Shown here in pieces: positions 1-8,584 of a stretch of 32,602 bases of DNA. The DNA is taken from NCBI GenBank assembly GCA_051891435.1, contig JBJFFE010000065.1, positions 1-32,602 of the forward strand, written 5' to 3'. The position numbers and the translations under genes were made by a program. Within the stretch, counting starts at the first letter, position 1. Each line of letters starts with the position of its first letter. This stretch comes from UMGS1933 sp051891435 (lineage in GTDB: Bacteria > Bacillota > Clostridia > TANB77 > CAG-508). The notes beneath the pieces were generated by a model, which did not search any database, was not told where the DNA came from, and was given only the letters and a program-made list of their open reading frames with translations.

Positions 1-152
1 ACATCTGCAACGAATTTAGCAAGTTCTATTTTAGCCTCTTTTTTACTGCAATGAACAGTTTTACTTTTTTTAATAGGTCGCCCTTGCAAGTTGTATCCTA
101 CAACGCAGACTAATCTGTAACTATCTCCTCTTTTTTCAATACTCCCAGCCAT
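1..152 (-). CDS. Tyrosine integrase, N-terminal part (runs off left edge)
   Basis: The gene reads leftward and only its first 50 codons are inside the window. The start ATG (152-150) follows a strong ribosome-binding site (AAAGGAGGTG). The visible protein begins MAGSIEKRGDSYRL and then has basic and hydrophobic stretches ending in a KKEAKIELAKF segment. This is the pattern of the AP2-like arm-binding domain that opens many Tn916-type and phage tyrosine integrases of Firmicutes. The catalytic core is not visible, so activity cannot be judged. Its position at one edge, reading outward, with an excisionase-like gene, relaxase and att-like site to the right, fits a site-specific integrase at the left end of a mobilizable element. 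Confidence 0.8.
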   Translation of the reverse strand, partial: MAGSIEKRGDSYRLVCVVGYNLQGRPIKKSKTVHCSKKEAKIELAKFVAD

Positions 153-455
153 TACCTTTTTCACCTCCTTTCAGGCATACCTATGGGTGGAAGCATTAAC
201 AATATATCCGTTAACATGTTTTATTATACAATAAGTGTTAACAAAATGCAATACATATCATAAAAATAATTAAATTTTCTTAAGTGCAATTTTATTATTT
301 TAAAGTGCAAATTTTGCACTTTAAAATTGAGATAGATGTTCGCTAGTTATTTATTATAAAATATGATATACTATTTAAGATATTAATGAGAGTGAACTTG
401 TTTACAAAATTATAATATTGTTAACGAGTTAGATTAGTATTTAGGAGAGATTTTA
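153..455. other. Intergenic region between integrase and acetyltransferase remnant
   Basis: No gene is seen. The stretch holds two GTTAAC sites (210-215, 237-242) just upstream of the integrase start and a third at 420-425. A perfect 14-bp inverted repeat with a 3-nt loop (297-310 and 314-327) contains AAGTGCAA, which also occurs at 282-289. Near 396-430 a sequence resembles the inverted repeat at 6852-6887. These could be integrase arm sites or operators. None can be assigned from sequence alone. Confidence 0.5.
297..327. repeat. Perfect 14-bp inverted repeat upstream of the integrase
   Basis: Arms ATTTTAAAGTGCAA and TTGCACTTTAAAAT are separated by three bases. No T-run follows on either strand, so a terminator role is unlikely. 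A protein-binding site (integrase arm or regulator) is more plausible because AAGTGCAA is repeated directly at 282-289. Confidence 0.6.
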
Positions 456-959
456 ATGAAATTAGTAAAATTAAGAAAAGAAAATATAGAAGAAATTAAA
501 AAACTTATGCAAGATGCTTTTCAATATGGATATGAATCGGTATATGGAAAAGATAAAGAAGAAGTTTTACCAGATAAAGATATTGAGGAAAATCTAAAAA
601 ATCCTAATAGTTATGCTTATGAAATGATTGATAATGATGAGCTTGTTGGTGGAGTTATTGTTACTATTGATGAGAAAACAAATCACAATCATTTAGATTT
701 CTTATTTGTGAAAGTAGGAGTTCAAAGCAAAGGAATAGGACAAGCTATATGAAAAGAAATAGAAAAATTATATCCTAATACAAAAATATTGGAAACTTGT
801 ACACCATATTTTGATAAAAGAAACATTCATTTCTATGTGAACAGGTTGGAATTTCATATTGTAGAATATTTTAATGAAAAACATCCTGATACTAATAGAC
901 CACAAGATTGTTACGAAGAAGATGATGGAATGTTTAGATTTGAAAAAGTTATGAAATAA
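456..959 (+). pseudogene. GNAT acetyltransferase, interrupted by in-frame TGA
   Basis: An ORF with a good start (AGGAGA upstream) encodes a GNAT fold: N-terminal helices, a beta hairpin, then the acetyl-CoA loop VGVQSKGIGQAI (about residues 87-98). An in-frame TGA at 750-752 stops it at 98 codons. The same frame then continues for 68 more codons to TAA at 957-959, with recognisable GNAT C-terminal sequence (TPYFDKRNIHFYVNR). In the family, as I recall it, a tryptophan commonly occupies the TGA position, so a single TGG to TGA change would explain the break. TGA is used as a real stop elsewhere in the window, so I call a pseudogene rather than recoding. A terminator hairpin follows. Confidence 0.8.
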
Positions 960-1030
960 AACATATAGAAGATTTTGATATGGTGAATAAGAAAAATTAT
1001 AAGAAATTTATATAATTTGTTAAAAAATTC

Positions 1031-1062
1031 AAAAAGCAAGTATTTTTTACTTGCTTTTTAGC
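1031..1062. terminator. Bidirectional terminator between acetyltransferase remnant and tetR-family gene
   Basis: A perfect 12-bp stem (1031-1042 with 1048-1059) encloses a 5-T loop. The arms begin with A5 and end with T5, so it can terminate both the rightward remnant and the leftward TetR gene. Confidence 0.85.
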
Positions 1063-1076
1063 ATATTGTTAATATT

Positions 1077-1667
1077 TTATTTAATAAATTGTCTTACAGC
1101 ATCATATAAATATGGTTTATACTCATCAATAGGCAAAGGTCTTTTTTCTAAAATTGAAGAAAAACATGTAGAACTAACTAATTCTATTATCATAAAAAGT
1201 GTTACTTCAGGGTTTTTTAATTTAATGTTATTTTCTTTAACACCTTTTAAAAATAAATTATAAAAGCTAGTTTCGTTATTTTCACCTTTTTCGTATACTT
1301 TTATAAGAGATTTATTGTATATACCCCAAGATAAATTTTTTGAAATGAATTTAAGAAGTAAAGGTTTCTTTTTAAATTCATCAATTATGTAATTTATAAT
1401 AAAGATTATTTGATCAGAAAAGTTTTGAATGTAGTTTTTGTGCAGTGCATTAAGGGCATCATTAAATAATTTTTCTGATTTTGTAGTAATTAAGATGTCT
1501 TGAAGTTCATATTTATCTTTAAAATATAAATAAAAAGTACCTTTAGCAACATTTGCATTATCTACAATATCTTGAATTGAAGTGTTTTTTATACCTTTAT
1601 CTGTAAATAGTGAAAATGCAGTATCCAATAATCTTTGTTTTTTTTCATTTATAATTTCTTGTGCCAT
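1077..1667 (-). CDS. TetR/AcrR-family transcriptional repressor
   Basis: A 196-residue protein with a classic TetR N-terminal helix-turn-helix: residues 9-28 form the first helix (QRLLDTAFSLFTDKG) and the turn/recognition segment is IVDNANVAKGTFYLYFKDK (about 33-51). The C-terminal part is the variable all-helical ligand and dimerisation domain. The start is supported by AAAGGAGAG upstream. It is divergent from an MMPL exporter operon, with a palindromic operator overlapping the start of that operon's transcript. The layout implies local repression of the exporter and relief by a compound the exporter handles. The ligand cannot be read from the sequence. Confidence 0.9.
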   Translation of the reverse strand: MAQEIINEKKQRLLDTAFSLFTDKGIKNTSIQDIVDNANVAKGTFYLYFKDKYELQDILITTKSEKLFNDALNALHKNYIQNFSDQIIFIINYIIDEFKKKPLLLKFISKNLSWGIYNKSLIKVYEKGENNETSFYNLFLKGVKENNIKLKNPEVTLFMIIELVSSTCFSSILEKRPLPIDEYKPYLYDAVRQFIK

Positions 1668-1697
1668 TTTTCTCTCCTTTAATCAATTATATATCAC

Positions 1698-1726
1698 ATT
1701 ATGTCATATTTTGAACGAATAGTCAA
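1698..1726 (-). promoter_or_regulatory. Promoter of the TetR-family gene
   Basis: On the minus strand, TTGACT (1726-1721) and CATAAT (1703-1698) are 17 bp apart. They lie 31 bp upstream of the repressor start codon. Confidence 0.6.
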
Positions 1727-1811
1727 TATATTTAACTAAAATAATTTCAAAACATTAAATCAATAGAAATAAGATGGATTACAATATTATAAGCATTTTT
1801 ATAAAAATATA

Positions 1812-1860
1812 TTGACATATAGAAATAGTGGTGATATAATACAAAATGACCGTTGGTCAT
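1812..1860 (+). promoter_or_regulatory. Exporter operon promoter with TetR-type operator
   Basis: A near-consensus promoter: TTGACA (1812-1817), a 17-bp spacer, then TATAAT (1835-1840). A perfect palindrome, ATGACC-GTT-GGTCAT (1846-1860), lies at the predicted transcription start. This is the usual size and symmetry for a TetR-family operator and would block initiation when bound by the adjacent repressor. Confidence 0.85.
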
Positions 1861-1881
1861 AAAGAAAGGAGAGAATAAAAA

Positions 1882-3948
1882 ATGAGTGCATTAGGAAATG
1901 CAGTATGTAAATATAGAAAAATAATACTAATTATTGCTCTTGCTTTATTAATTCCTTCAATATTAGGTATGAAAGCAACAAGAATAAATTATGATATTCT
2001 AGTTTATCTACCAGAAAATATTGAAACAGTTAAAGGAGAAAAAATTCTATCAGAAGATTTTAATATGGGTGGTTTTTCTATTGTTATATTAGAAAATATG
2101 AAAAACAAAGATATATTAAAACTTGAAAATCAAATAAAAGAAATTAATAATGTTGAAAAAGTAATTAGTATTGCAGATGTTATTGGAACAGAAATACCAA
2201 AAGAAATGTTACCAAATGAAGTACAAGATAAGTTGTATGATGATAATAAAACAATAATGCTAGTTACATTTAAAGAACAAATATCATCAGATGAAACAAT
2301 TAATTCTGTTGAAAAAATAAGAGAAATAACGGATGAAAGATGTAAAATTAGTGGAATGACAGCAACGCTAATTGATACAAGAAATTTATCTGATTCAGAA
2401 GTAATTATATATGTTGTAATTGCAGTAATTTTATGTTTGATAATTTTACAATTAACAGTAGATTCATATTTTGTGCCATTTTTATTATTAATAAATATTG
2501 GTATAGCTGTTTTATACAATATGGGAACTAATATATTTTTAGGAGAAATTTCATATATAACAAAAGCTATAAGTGCTGTTTTACAATTAGGTGTTACAAT
2601 GGATTTTGCAATATTTTTGTATCATAGCTATATTCAAGAGAAAAATAATTTTACAAGTAAAGAAGAAGCAATGGCAAATGCTATTAAAAAAACATTTACT
2701 TCTGTGCTTGGAAGTTCTTTAACAACAATAGCTGGATTTCTTGCTTTATGTAGTATGAATTTGAGTTTAGGAAAAGACATTGGAATAGTTATGGCAAAGG
2801 GTGTTTTATTTGGTGTTATTTCAGTAGTAACAATTCTTCCAGCCTTAATATTAGAATGTGATAAACTAATTGAAAAAACAAAACATAAAGAAGTATTGCC
2901 TAAATTTACGCATTTAAGAGATTTTGTAATAAAACGTTATGTATTAATTTTAATAATATTTATAATAGTATTACCGATAGCATTCTTTGGATATAAGAAT
3001 ACTAATGTCTACTATAAACTTGATAAATCATTACCAGAAAGTTTATCAAGTGTAGAAGCCAACAATATATTAAAGAATAATTTTAATATGACATCTATGG
3101 AAATGCTTTTAATAGATAAAAATTTACCAGAATATAAAACAAATGAAATGATAGAAAAAATAGAAAAATTGGATGGAATTGAATGGGCTATTGGATATTC
3201 TAAACTAGGTAGTATTGGAATACCAAAAACAGCATTACCTCAAGATACAGTAAATATTTTTCAAAGCGATAAATATCAAATGATATTAATAAACTCAAAA
3301 TATGAAATAGCATCAAATGAATTAAATGCACAAGTTAAAGATTTAACTAACTTGGTTAAAGAATATGATGAAAATGCAATTTTAGCAGGAGAAGGACCTT
3401 TAATGAGCGATTTGGTAGAAATTGCAGATCACGATTTTAATAGTGTAACTATTGCTTCAATAGTTGTAATATTTATAATAATGTTATTTGTATTAAAATC
3501 AATATCTTTACCAATTATTTTAATTTCTGTTATTGAATTTGCAATATTTATTAATATGAGTATTTCATATTATACAAATGTTACATTACCATTTGTTGCA
3601 TCAATAGTAATAGGAACAATTCAATTAGGAGCAACAATTGATTATGCAATTTTAATAACAAACAAATATATTGTAGCTAGAAAAGATGGAAAAAACAAAA
3701 AAGAAGCAGCGAAAGAATCTTTAGGAACTTCAATTAGTTCAATAGCAGTTAGTGGATTATGTTTCTTCGGAGCAACTTTTGGAGTAGGTGCTTACTCAAA
3801 AATAGAAATGATTGGTTCTTTATGTACGTTAATATCAAGAGGTGCAATAGTAAGTATGTTAACAGTTATATGTGTATTACCATCATTCTTAATAGTTTTT
3901 GATAAGATTATTTGCAAAACTACAATAGGAATGAAAAAAGTAAATTAG
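1882..3948 (+). CDS. MMPL/RND-type membrane exporter
   Basis: A 688-residue polytopic protein with the two-fold repeat of the MMPL branch of the RND superfamily. There is one N-terminal membrane helix (about 13-30), an extracytoplasmic domain, and a block of helices (about 170-330). The pattern then repeats: a helix at about 355-375, a second outer domain, and helices about 530-680. The conserved transmembrane acidic residues of each half are visible in GVTMDFAIF (D241) and GATIDYAIL (D587), the expected proton-relay positions. The ribosome-binding site is AAAGGAGAG. It is first in a TetR-controlled operon with two helical proteins, the first starting 12 bp downstream. Likely role: proton-driven export of a lipid or amphipathic compound; the substrate is unknown. 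Confidence 0.88.
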   Translation: MSALGNAVCKYRKIILIIALALLIPSILGMKATRINYDILVYLPENIETVKGEKILSEDFNMGGFSIVILENMKNKDILKLENQIKEINNVEKVISIADVIGTEIPKEMLPNEVQDKLYDDNKTIMLVTFKEQISSDETINSVEKIREITDERCKISGMTATLIDTRNLSDSEVIIYVVIAVILCLIILQLTVDSYFVPFLLLINIGIAVLYNMGTNIFLGEISYITKAISAVLQLGVTMDFAIFLYHSYIQEKNNFTSKEEAMANAIKKTFTSVLGSSLTTIAGFLALCSMNLSLGKDIGIVMAKGVLFGVISVVTILPALILECDKLIEKTKHKEVLPKFTHLRDFVIKRYVLILIIFIIVLPIAFFGYKNTNVYYKLDKSLPESLSSVEANNILKNNFNMTSMEMLLIDKNLPEYKTNEMIEKIEKLDGIEWAIGYSKLGSIGIPKTALPQDTVNIFQSDKYQMILINSKYEIASNELNAQVKDLTNLVKEYDENAILAGEGPLMSDLVEIADHDFNSVTIASIVVIFIIMLFVLKSISLPIILISVIEFAIFINMSISYYTNVTLPFVASIVIGTIQLGATIDYAILITNKYIVARKDGKNKKEAAKESLGTSISSIAVSGLCFFGATFGVGAYSKIEMIGSLCTLISRGAIVSMLTVICVLPSFLIVFDKIICKTTIGMKKVN

Positions 3949-3960
3949 GAGGATTTAGAA

Positions 3961-6312
3961 ATGATGAAAAATTTTGGAAAAAAATTAATATCAAGTACTT
4001 TATTATTTAGTATGTTTGTATATTCGGCAACTCCTGTTATGGCATATACAAAAGAAGAAAGTGTTTATTCTAAATTAGACAATAATGGAACAGCTTATCA
4101 AACAATAGTAAGTAGTCATTTGAAAAACTTAGAAAAATCTAAACTTTTAGATGATATATCTGATTTAATGAATATTGAAAATGTAAGTGGAAATCAAGAT
4201 TTTGAAGAAAAAGATGGAGAGATAATTTGGAAAGCAGATGGAGAAGATATTTATTATGAAGGAAATACTGAAAAAGAACTTCCTATTGAATGCAAAATAA
4301 CATATAAATTAGATGGTAAAGAAATATCTAAAGATGAAATAATTGGAAAATCTGGAAAAGTAAATGTTAAATTAGAGTTTACAAATAAAGAAAAAAGACA
4401 AGAGATGATAAATGGAAAAATGCAAACTATGTATGTTCCATTTATAGTAGGTGTTGGAACAGTTATAGATAATGAAAATAATAAAAATATTGAAATTAGC
4501 AGTGGTAAAGTGATTGATAATGGAAATAAGACTTTTGCTATGGGAATAGCTCTTCCTGGAATGCAAGAAAGTTTAGGAATAGATAAAAATACTTTAGAAA
4601 TACCAGATATGGTTGAAATTTCTATGGAAGCAAAAAACTTTGAAATGAATGAAATATATTGCTTTGCAACACCTAAATTAATAGATGAAGATGATTTAAA
4701 TATACTAAATAAAATAGATAAATTTTATGGAATGGCAGAAGAATTAAAAGATGGTTCAAGTAAGTTAGTAGAAGGTTCAAAACAATTAGCTGAAGGCTCT
4801 AAACAATTAAATGCTGGTACAAATGAGTTATCAAGCAAATTAAATACTGAAATATCTAAATATGAAGAAGCTAGACAAAAACTTGCAAATAAGCAAGAAA
4901 TAGAAGAAAAAATAGTAAGCATAATAAATAGCAAATTACAAGAAATGATGCCAGAATTACAAACTTTAGCTGAAGAAGAAGCAAAAAATGTTGTTAAGGA
5001 AAACTTAAAAGGAGAAAATGGACTTGAAGCAAAAACAGCAAAAACAGCTCTTTATTATAGCAAAATAGCAATAAATACAAAACTAAATGAGCTTTCTAAT
5101 AAAGGAATAACAATTCCAGATGAATTATTAAATCAAATACAAAACGATATAATGATAGCTTTAAAAAATGTACAGAACAAACAAGATGTGCAAGCTCTTG
5201 AAAGTACAATTAAAAGTCTTGTAATTAAAGATATTACAAATACTGTAAAAGATAAAACAAATGAAGTAATAACAGCAAATGTAGAAACAATGAAAACCAA
5301 TATTCAAGATCCAACAGTACTAATGTCTGAAAGTGAAAAAGCTACATTAAATCAATCTGAAACTCAAATTGCACAAGCTATGGTTCCAGGAATAATACAA
5401 GCAAATCCTGAAATGTCACAAGCAGAAGCATATCAATATGCATTAACTCAAGTAAATAATTTAGTAACTTCTGTATCAAGAGGTACAATGGACAAAACAT
5501 TTGATCAAGTTGCAACACAGGCTCCTACAATGGCTGAAAATACTGTAAACGAAATAGCAACAAATTTAAGCACAAACGAAGCTTTGGAACAAGCAATTTC
5601 TAATTATGCAAGTAAGATAAGTACAGAAATAAATAAAGCTGTTGGAGAAGAAACTTTAAATGCAATAAAAAACAATATAAAAAATGAAATAATACAAGAA
5701 TTACAAAATGCATTTAAAAACGATACAGCATTACAAGAACAAATATCAAATAAAATAAAAACAGAGGTTAATCCTACAATAGATGCTATAGCAGAACAAA
5801 CAGCAACAAAGTTAGCTGAACATTTCGCCGAAGATTTAGCAAACCAAATAGCTTCAAATTTAATAAAAAAACAATTAAGTGGAGAATTAAGTGAAACTGA
5901 ATTAGATAAAGAGTTATCAAAATATGAAGATTTAATTAATTCTAAATTAGGAGAAGTAGATGAACAAATAGCAACCTTAAAAGATGCTTTAAAAGAGTTA
6001 ACAGAAGGAACTGATAGGCTATCAAATGGTGCAAACGAATTGCAAAATGGAATGACAAAATTTGATGAAGATGGAATACAGAAAATCTATAATTTAGTAA
6101 ATAATAATATAAAAGATTTACAGTCAAGAGCAAAAAAATTAAGAGAATTATCAAACGAGTATAATAATTTTACAAATATTAATGAAAATGCAGAAGGAAA
6201 TGTTAAATTTATTATGATGATAGATAGTCTTAAAAAAGATGAAAAGACAAAAGAAAAAGCTATGCTACCAACAGAAATAAAAGAAAAAGAAGATAAAAAA
6301 AGTATTAATTAA
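3961..6312 (+). CDS. Secreted coiled-coil protein, partner of the MMPL exporter
   Basis: 783 residues. The N-terminus has a lysine-rich start, a hydrophobic core and a VMA-YT cleavage-like site after residue 28, so it is probably exported. A beta-rich domain follows (about 50-245). The rest is almost entirely helical, framed by heptad repeats of the X-Leu-X-X-Gly type at about 258-300 (LVEGSKQLAEGSKQLNAGTN) and 675-705 (LTEGTDRLSNGANELQNG). Such repeats occur in YhgE/Pip-like proteins found with MMPL pumps in Gram-positive bacteria. No C-terminal membrane helix or cell-wall signal is seen. It is translated from an AGGAGG site touching the MMPL stop codon. I infer an extracytoplasmic accessory subunit. 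The exact family is not recognised. Confidence 0.75.
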   Translation: MMKNFGKKLISSTLLFSMFVYSATPVMAYTKEESVYSKLDNNGTAYQTIVSSHLKNLEKSKLLDDISDLMNIENVSGNQDFEEKDGEIIWKADGEDIYYEGNTEKELPIECKITYKLDGKEISKDEIIGKSGKVNVKLEFTNKEKRQEMINGKMQTMYVPFIVGVGTVIDNENNKNIEISSGKVIDNGNKTFAMGIALPGMQESLGIDKNTLEIPDMVEISMEAKNFEMNEIYCFATPKLIDEDDLNILNKIDKFYGMAEELKDGSSKLVEGSKQLAEGSKQLNAGTNELSSKLNTEISKYEEARQKLANKQEIEEKIVSIINSKLQEMMPELQTLAEEEAKNVVKENLKGENGLEAKTAKTALYYSKIAINTKLNELSNKGITIPDELLNQIQNDIMIALKNVQNKQDVQALESTIKSLVIKDITNTVKDKTNEVITANVETMKTNIQDPTVLMSESEKATLNQSETQIAQAMVPGIIQANPEMSQAEAYQYALTQVNNLVTSVSRGTMDKTFDQVATQAPTMAENTVNEIATNLSTNEALEQAISNYASKISTEINKAVGEETLNAIKNNIKNEIIQELQNAFKNDTALQEQISNKIKTEVNPTIDAIAEQTATKLAEHFAEDLANQIASNLIKKQLSGELSETELDKELSKYEDLINSKLGEVDEQIATLKDALKELTEGTDRLSNGANELQNGMTKFDEDGIQKIYNLVNNNIKDLQSRAKKLRELSNEYNNFTNINENAEGNVKFIMMIDSLKKDEKTKEKAMLPTEIKEKEDKKSIN

Positions 6313-6360
6313 ATAGTTTTTAATATTATAATATAAAAATATTTTGGGAGGTATTGAAAA

Positions 6361-6795
6361 ATGAACAAAGAAGAAATGAATGAATTGAATGAAAAAATGA
6401 AAGAACTAGGTGAAAAAACTAAGGACAGTATAGATACTGCAAAAATTAAAGGTATGTATGCAAAAGATAAGATAGATGAAATGGCTAATGAATCAAAAAG
6501 TAACTTAAAAGCTTTAAAAGAGAATTTTAGAATTTTTTCAGAAAAAGCAAAAAGTAAAGCATTATCTGAAATATTAAAAGCCCAGATGAATATAGATGTT
6601 GCAAAAGAAGAACTATCTAAAAGAAAAGAAGCACATGACAAGGCTTCATTAGAAGAATATATTAAAGATGTGACTGAATATGCATCTGCTTGTGCAGAAT
6701 TATCAATTTTGACTGCGGAAGAAGCTAAGTTGGCAGCTTTAGAAGCAGTTGCTGCAGAAAAAGAATATGATGAAAAATATGGAAATGAAGAATAG
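6361..6795 (+). CDS. Small all-helical cytoplasmic protein of the exporter operon
   Basis: 144 residues with no cysteine clusters, no membrane segment and no signal peptide. It is rich in Lys, Glu and Ala and shows continuous amphipathic helix, resembling apolipoprotein-like or PspA-like coiled coils. A GGGAGG site precedes the ATG, and it lies 48 bp after the secreted coiled-coil gene with no terminator between, so it is probably the last gene of the TetR-controlled operon. It may scaffold or stabilise the pump on the cytoplasmic face. This is inference from context only. Confidence 0.7.
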   Translation: MNKEEMNELNEKMKELGEKTKDSIDTAKIKGMYAKDKIDEMANESKSNLKALKENFRIFSEKAKSKALSEILKAQMNIDVAKEELSKRKEAHDKASLEEYIKDVTEYASACAELSILTAEEAKLAALEAVAAEKEYDEKYGNEE

Positions 6796-6851
6796 AATAA
6801 TTATTAATATGTTAACAATATTTTGATATTAAGAACAAATAAAATTTTTCT

Positions 6852-6887
6852 AACTTGTTTACAAGATTTTGGTATTGTAAACAAGTT
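6852..6887. repeat. 13-bp perfect inverted repeat
   Basis: Arms AACTTGTTTACAA (6852-6864) and TTGTAAACAAGTT (6875-6887) with a 10-nt loop. A related sequence occurs at 393-430, upstream of the acetyltransferase remnant. It lies between convergent genes, just before the terminator, and has no T-run of its own. Its function is unknown. Confidence 0.6.
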
Positions 6888-6896
6888 GAATAAAGT

Positions 6897-6922
6897 AAGG
6901 CAGGATTTAACTCCTGCCTTTT
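6897..6922. terminator. Terminator between convergent genes
   Basis: A 9-bp GC-containing stem (AAGGCAGGA, 6897-6905; TCCTGCCTT, 6912-6920) with a 6-nt loop. It is followed by TT on the plus strand and lies between the exporter operon and the leftward DUF6076-like gene. It can serve both. Confidence 0.75.
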
Positions 6923-6924
6923 AC

Positions 6925-8160
6925 TTATAATTTTTCCATTTTATCAACCCATTCAGCAAATTCTTCGCTTGAAATTATGCCTTTCTTACAATCTCTGTAC
7001 ATTTGCTTACCAGTTTTTCTAAATTTATCTAAATCCTTTTCAAATTTAGAAACATCATCTTTTTTCTTTTTACCACGAGAGATACGAGTTTGTATTTTAG
7101 CACTAATATCTCTATATTTCCTATAAGTTTCATCTAATTCACGTTTTTTTCGTTGGTAATCCATATTGCCATATTCTCTACAAGTCATATTATCGGAAAA
7201 GATTCTATCACAATAAGAAATAGTTTCTTTTGGTGTTAGAAAATATCTACCACAATTTCCACATTTCTTAACATTCCAAGTTTTAATTCCTATTATATTG
7301 TATAGCATAATATAGAAAGCAGTAAATAAATTATCTGTTTCATATTTATATTCATGAGATATTTCTTTACCCTCAGGATCCATACTTTTTAATATACTTA
7401 TAACAAGTTCTGGAATCCTAGTATCAATATATTCGTATGTATAATCTAATGAATTAATTGCTTTATAGTTATTAGAAATATCTTTAAAAGGTTTATTATT
7501 TGTTTGATTAAATACATAAAAGCGTTGCTCTTTTGTTAAATCTTTAGATAATTTTTTAGTATATTCATTAATATTAAGTTGATACACTAAATCAATGCAC
7601 ATTCTAAATATAGTCTGCATTTTAGATACTTCTTTTACAACTTTATCATAGTAGTTTTTAGCTATGTCACTTATAAACTTAATTTCATATAAAGTATTTA
7701 ATTCTATCATCTTTAATATATCTTTATCTAAAACATTCTTAACAATATCAAAATAATTTATAAAGAAAACAATATACTCATTAATATTATTTAAATCGTA
7801 GCTAATAAAGTCTAGTAAAGGCAGTTCAAATTGTTCTTCAACTTCTTGATATTTAAAAGCAATATATCCATTTAACTTATTAACTTGATTATTGTAATTA
7901 AGAATAGAATAAGGTTTACTTGAAGAATAATATTTCTTCATATTTTTAGCATATTCTTCAGCAATTTTATTTCGTTCTTTTTCAGTTTTGGCTTTTTCTC
8001 CTTTAGCAATCATCATTTTAGAATATTCATCTTCTGTCATATTTTCAAATTCATCATTTAATTCTACATACTCTTTATAATAATGAGCAACGATACGTTT
8101 TAAAGTATGAGTATTGATATTTGGATTATAAGATAAAGTAATATCATAATTTTTTTTCAT
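6925..8160 (-). CDS. DUF6076-like zinc-ribbon protein of mobilizable elements
   Basis: 411 residues counted from the ATG at 8160, which has GGAGG seven bases upstream. A longer frame to 8226 has no ribosome-binding site. The N-terminal two thirds are helical with no known motif. Near residues 297-335 is a zinc-ribbon-like cluster, CGNCGRYF ... YCDR ... TCREYG. A lysine-rich helical tail follows. This architecture matches the DUF6076-type proteins often found beside replication and excision genes in clostridial mobile elements; the family name is from memory. The gene is divergent from the excisionase-like gene and shares a control region rich in inverted repeats. A DNA-binding or element-regulation role is plausible but unproven. 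Confidence 0.65.
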   Translation of the reverse strand: MKKNYDITLSYNPNINTHTLKRIVAHYYKEYVELNDEFENMTEDEYSKMMIAKGEKAKTEKERNKIAEEYAKNMKKYYSSSKPYSILNYNNQVNKLNGYIAFKYQEVEEQFELPLLDFISYDLNNINEYIVFFINYFDIVKNVLDKDILKMIELNTLYEIKFISDIAKNYYDKVVKEVSKMQTIFRMCIDLVYQLNINEYTKKLSKDLTKEQRFYVFNQTNNKPFKDISNNYKAINSLDYTYEYIDTRIPELVISILKSMDPEGKEISHEYKYETDNLFTAFYIMLYNIIGIKTWNVKKCGNCGRYFLTPKETISYCDRIFSDNMTCREYGNMDYQRKKRELDETYRKYRDISAKIQTRISRGKKKKDDVSKFEKDLDKFRKTGKQMYRDCKKGIISSEEFAEWVDKMEKL

Positions 8161-8176
8161 AACAACCTCCGCATTT

Positions 8177-8333
8177 GTTAACAAATAAAAAAATCGTGTT
8201 TTTAAATCGTGATAACAAACTTTCAAAAAAATACATTGTTCACTTTTATTTTACCATAATCGTGGTAAAATTATCAATAGGTTAACAAGTAAAACCTAAT
8301 AAAACTTGTTAACGAAAGCTGGCTAGCTAAAAT
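8177..8333. promoter_or_regulatory. Divergent control region of the element backbone
   Basis: The region has several ordered signals. TTTGTTAACAAA (8175-8184) is a perfect palindrome. ATCGTG occurs three times in direct order (8193, 8206, 8259). TTTTACCA and TGGTAAAA form an inverted repeat (8249-8256, 8263-8270). GTTAACAAGT and ACTTGTTAAC form a 10-bp inverted repeat (8281-8290, 8304-8313). The last arm overlaps a plausible -35 (TTGTTA, 8306-8311), with TAAAAT (8328-8333) as -10, upstream of the excisionase-like gene. This looks like an operator region that would let one regulator control both directions. Confidence 0.65.
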
Positions 8334-8357
8334 ACATAAAAGAAAGGGGGAATCTAT

Positions 8358-8558
8358 ATGGAACAACAAAAAGTACAAAGGACAACACTAACAATGAAAG
8401 AAGCAGCAGAGTATTTAGGAATATCTTACTGGCTAATAAATCAATTAGTAAGAAGAAAAGAAATACCTTGTTCTAAAGTTGGTGGAAAATTCTTATTTAG
8501 AGTTCAAGTATTAGATGAATACTTAAGCACAAAAGAAGAAGAATCAGTAAACTTCTAA
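8358..8558 (+). CDS. Excisionase-family helix-turn-helix protein
   Basis: 66 residues. The core TMKEAAEYLGISYWLINQLV followed by RRKEIPCSKVGGKFLFR is the MerR-like winged helix found in excisionases and HTH_17 proteins. A helix-turn-helix is followed by a wing with the KVGGKF(R) pattern that contacts the minor groove. The ribosome-binding site is AAAGGGGG. It starts the rightward replication and mobilisation block, and the integrase lies at the element's left end. It probably serves as recombination directionality factor, or as a regulator of the block. Length and motif fit the family well. Confidence 0.8.
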   Translation: MEQQKVQRTTLTMKEAAEYLGISYWLINQLVRRKEIPCSKVGGKFLFRVQVLDEYLSTKEEESVNF

Positions 8559-8584
8559 TTTAATATGAAGAGGAGGTAAAGGCT

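Noticed and set aside
297..327. Inverted repeat as a transcription terminator
   Set aside because: No T-run on either side and no gene ending nearby.
750..752. TGA read as tryptophan (alternative genetic code)
   Set aside because: Genes ending at 9088 and 19624 use TGA as stop, and many proteins here use TGG for Trp.
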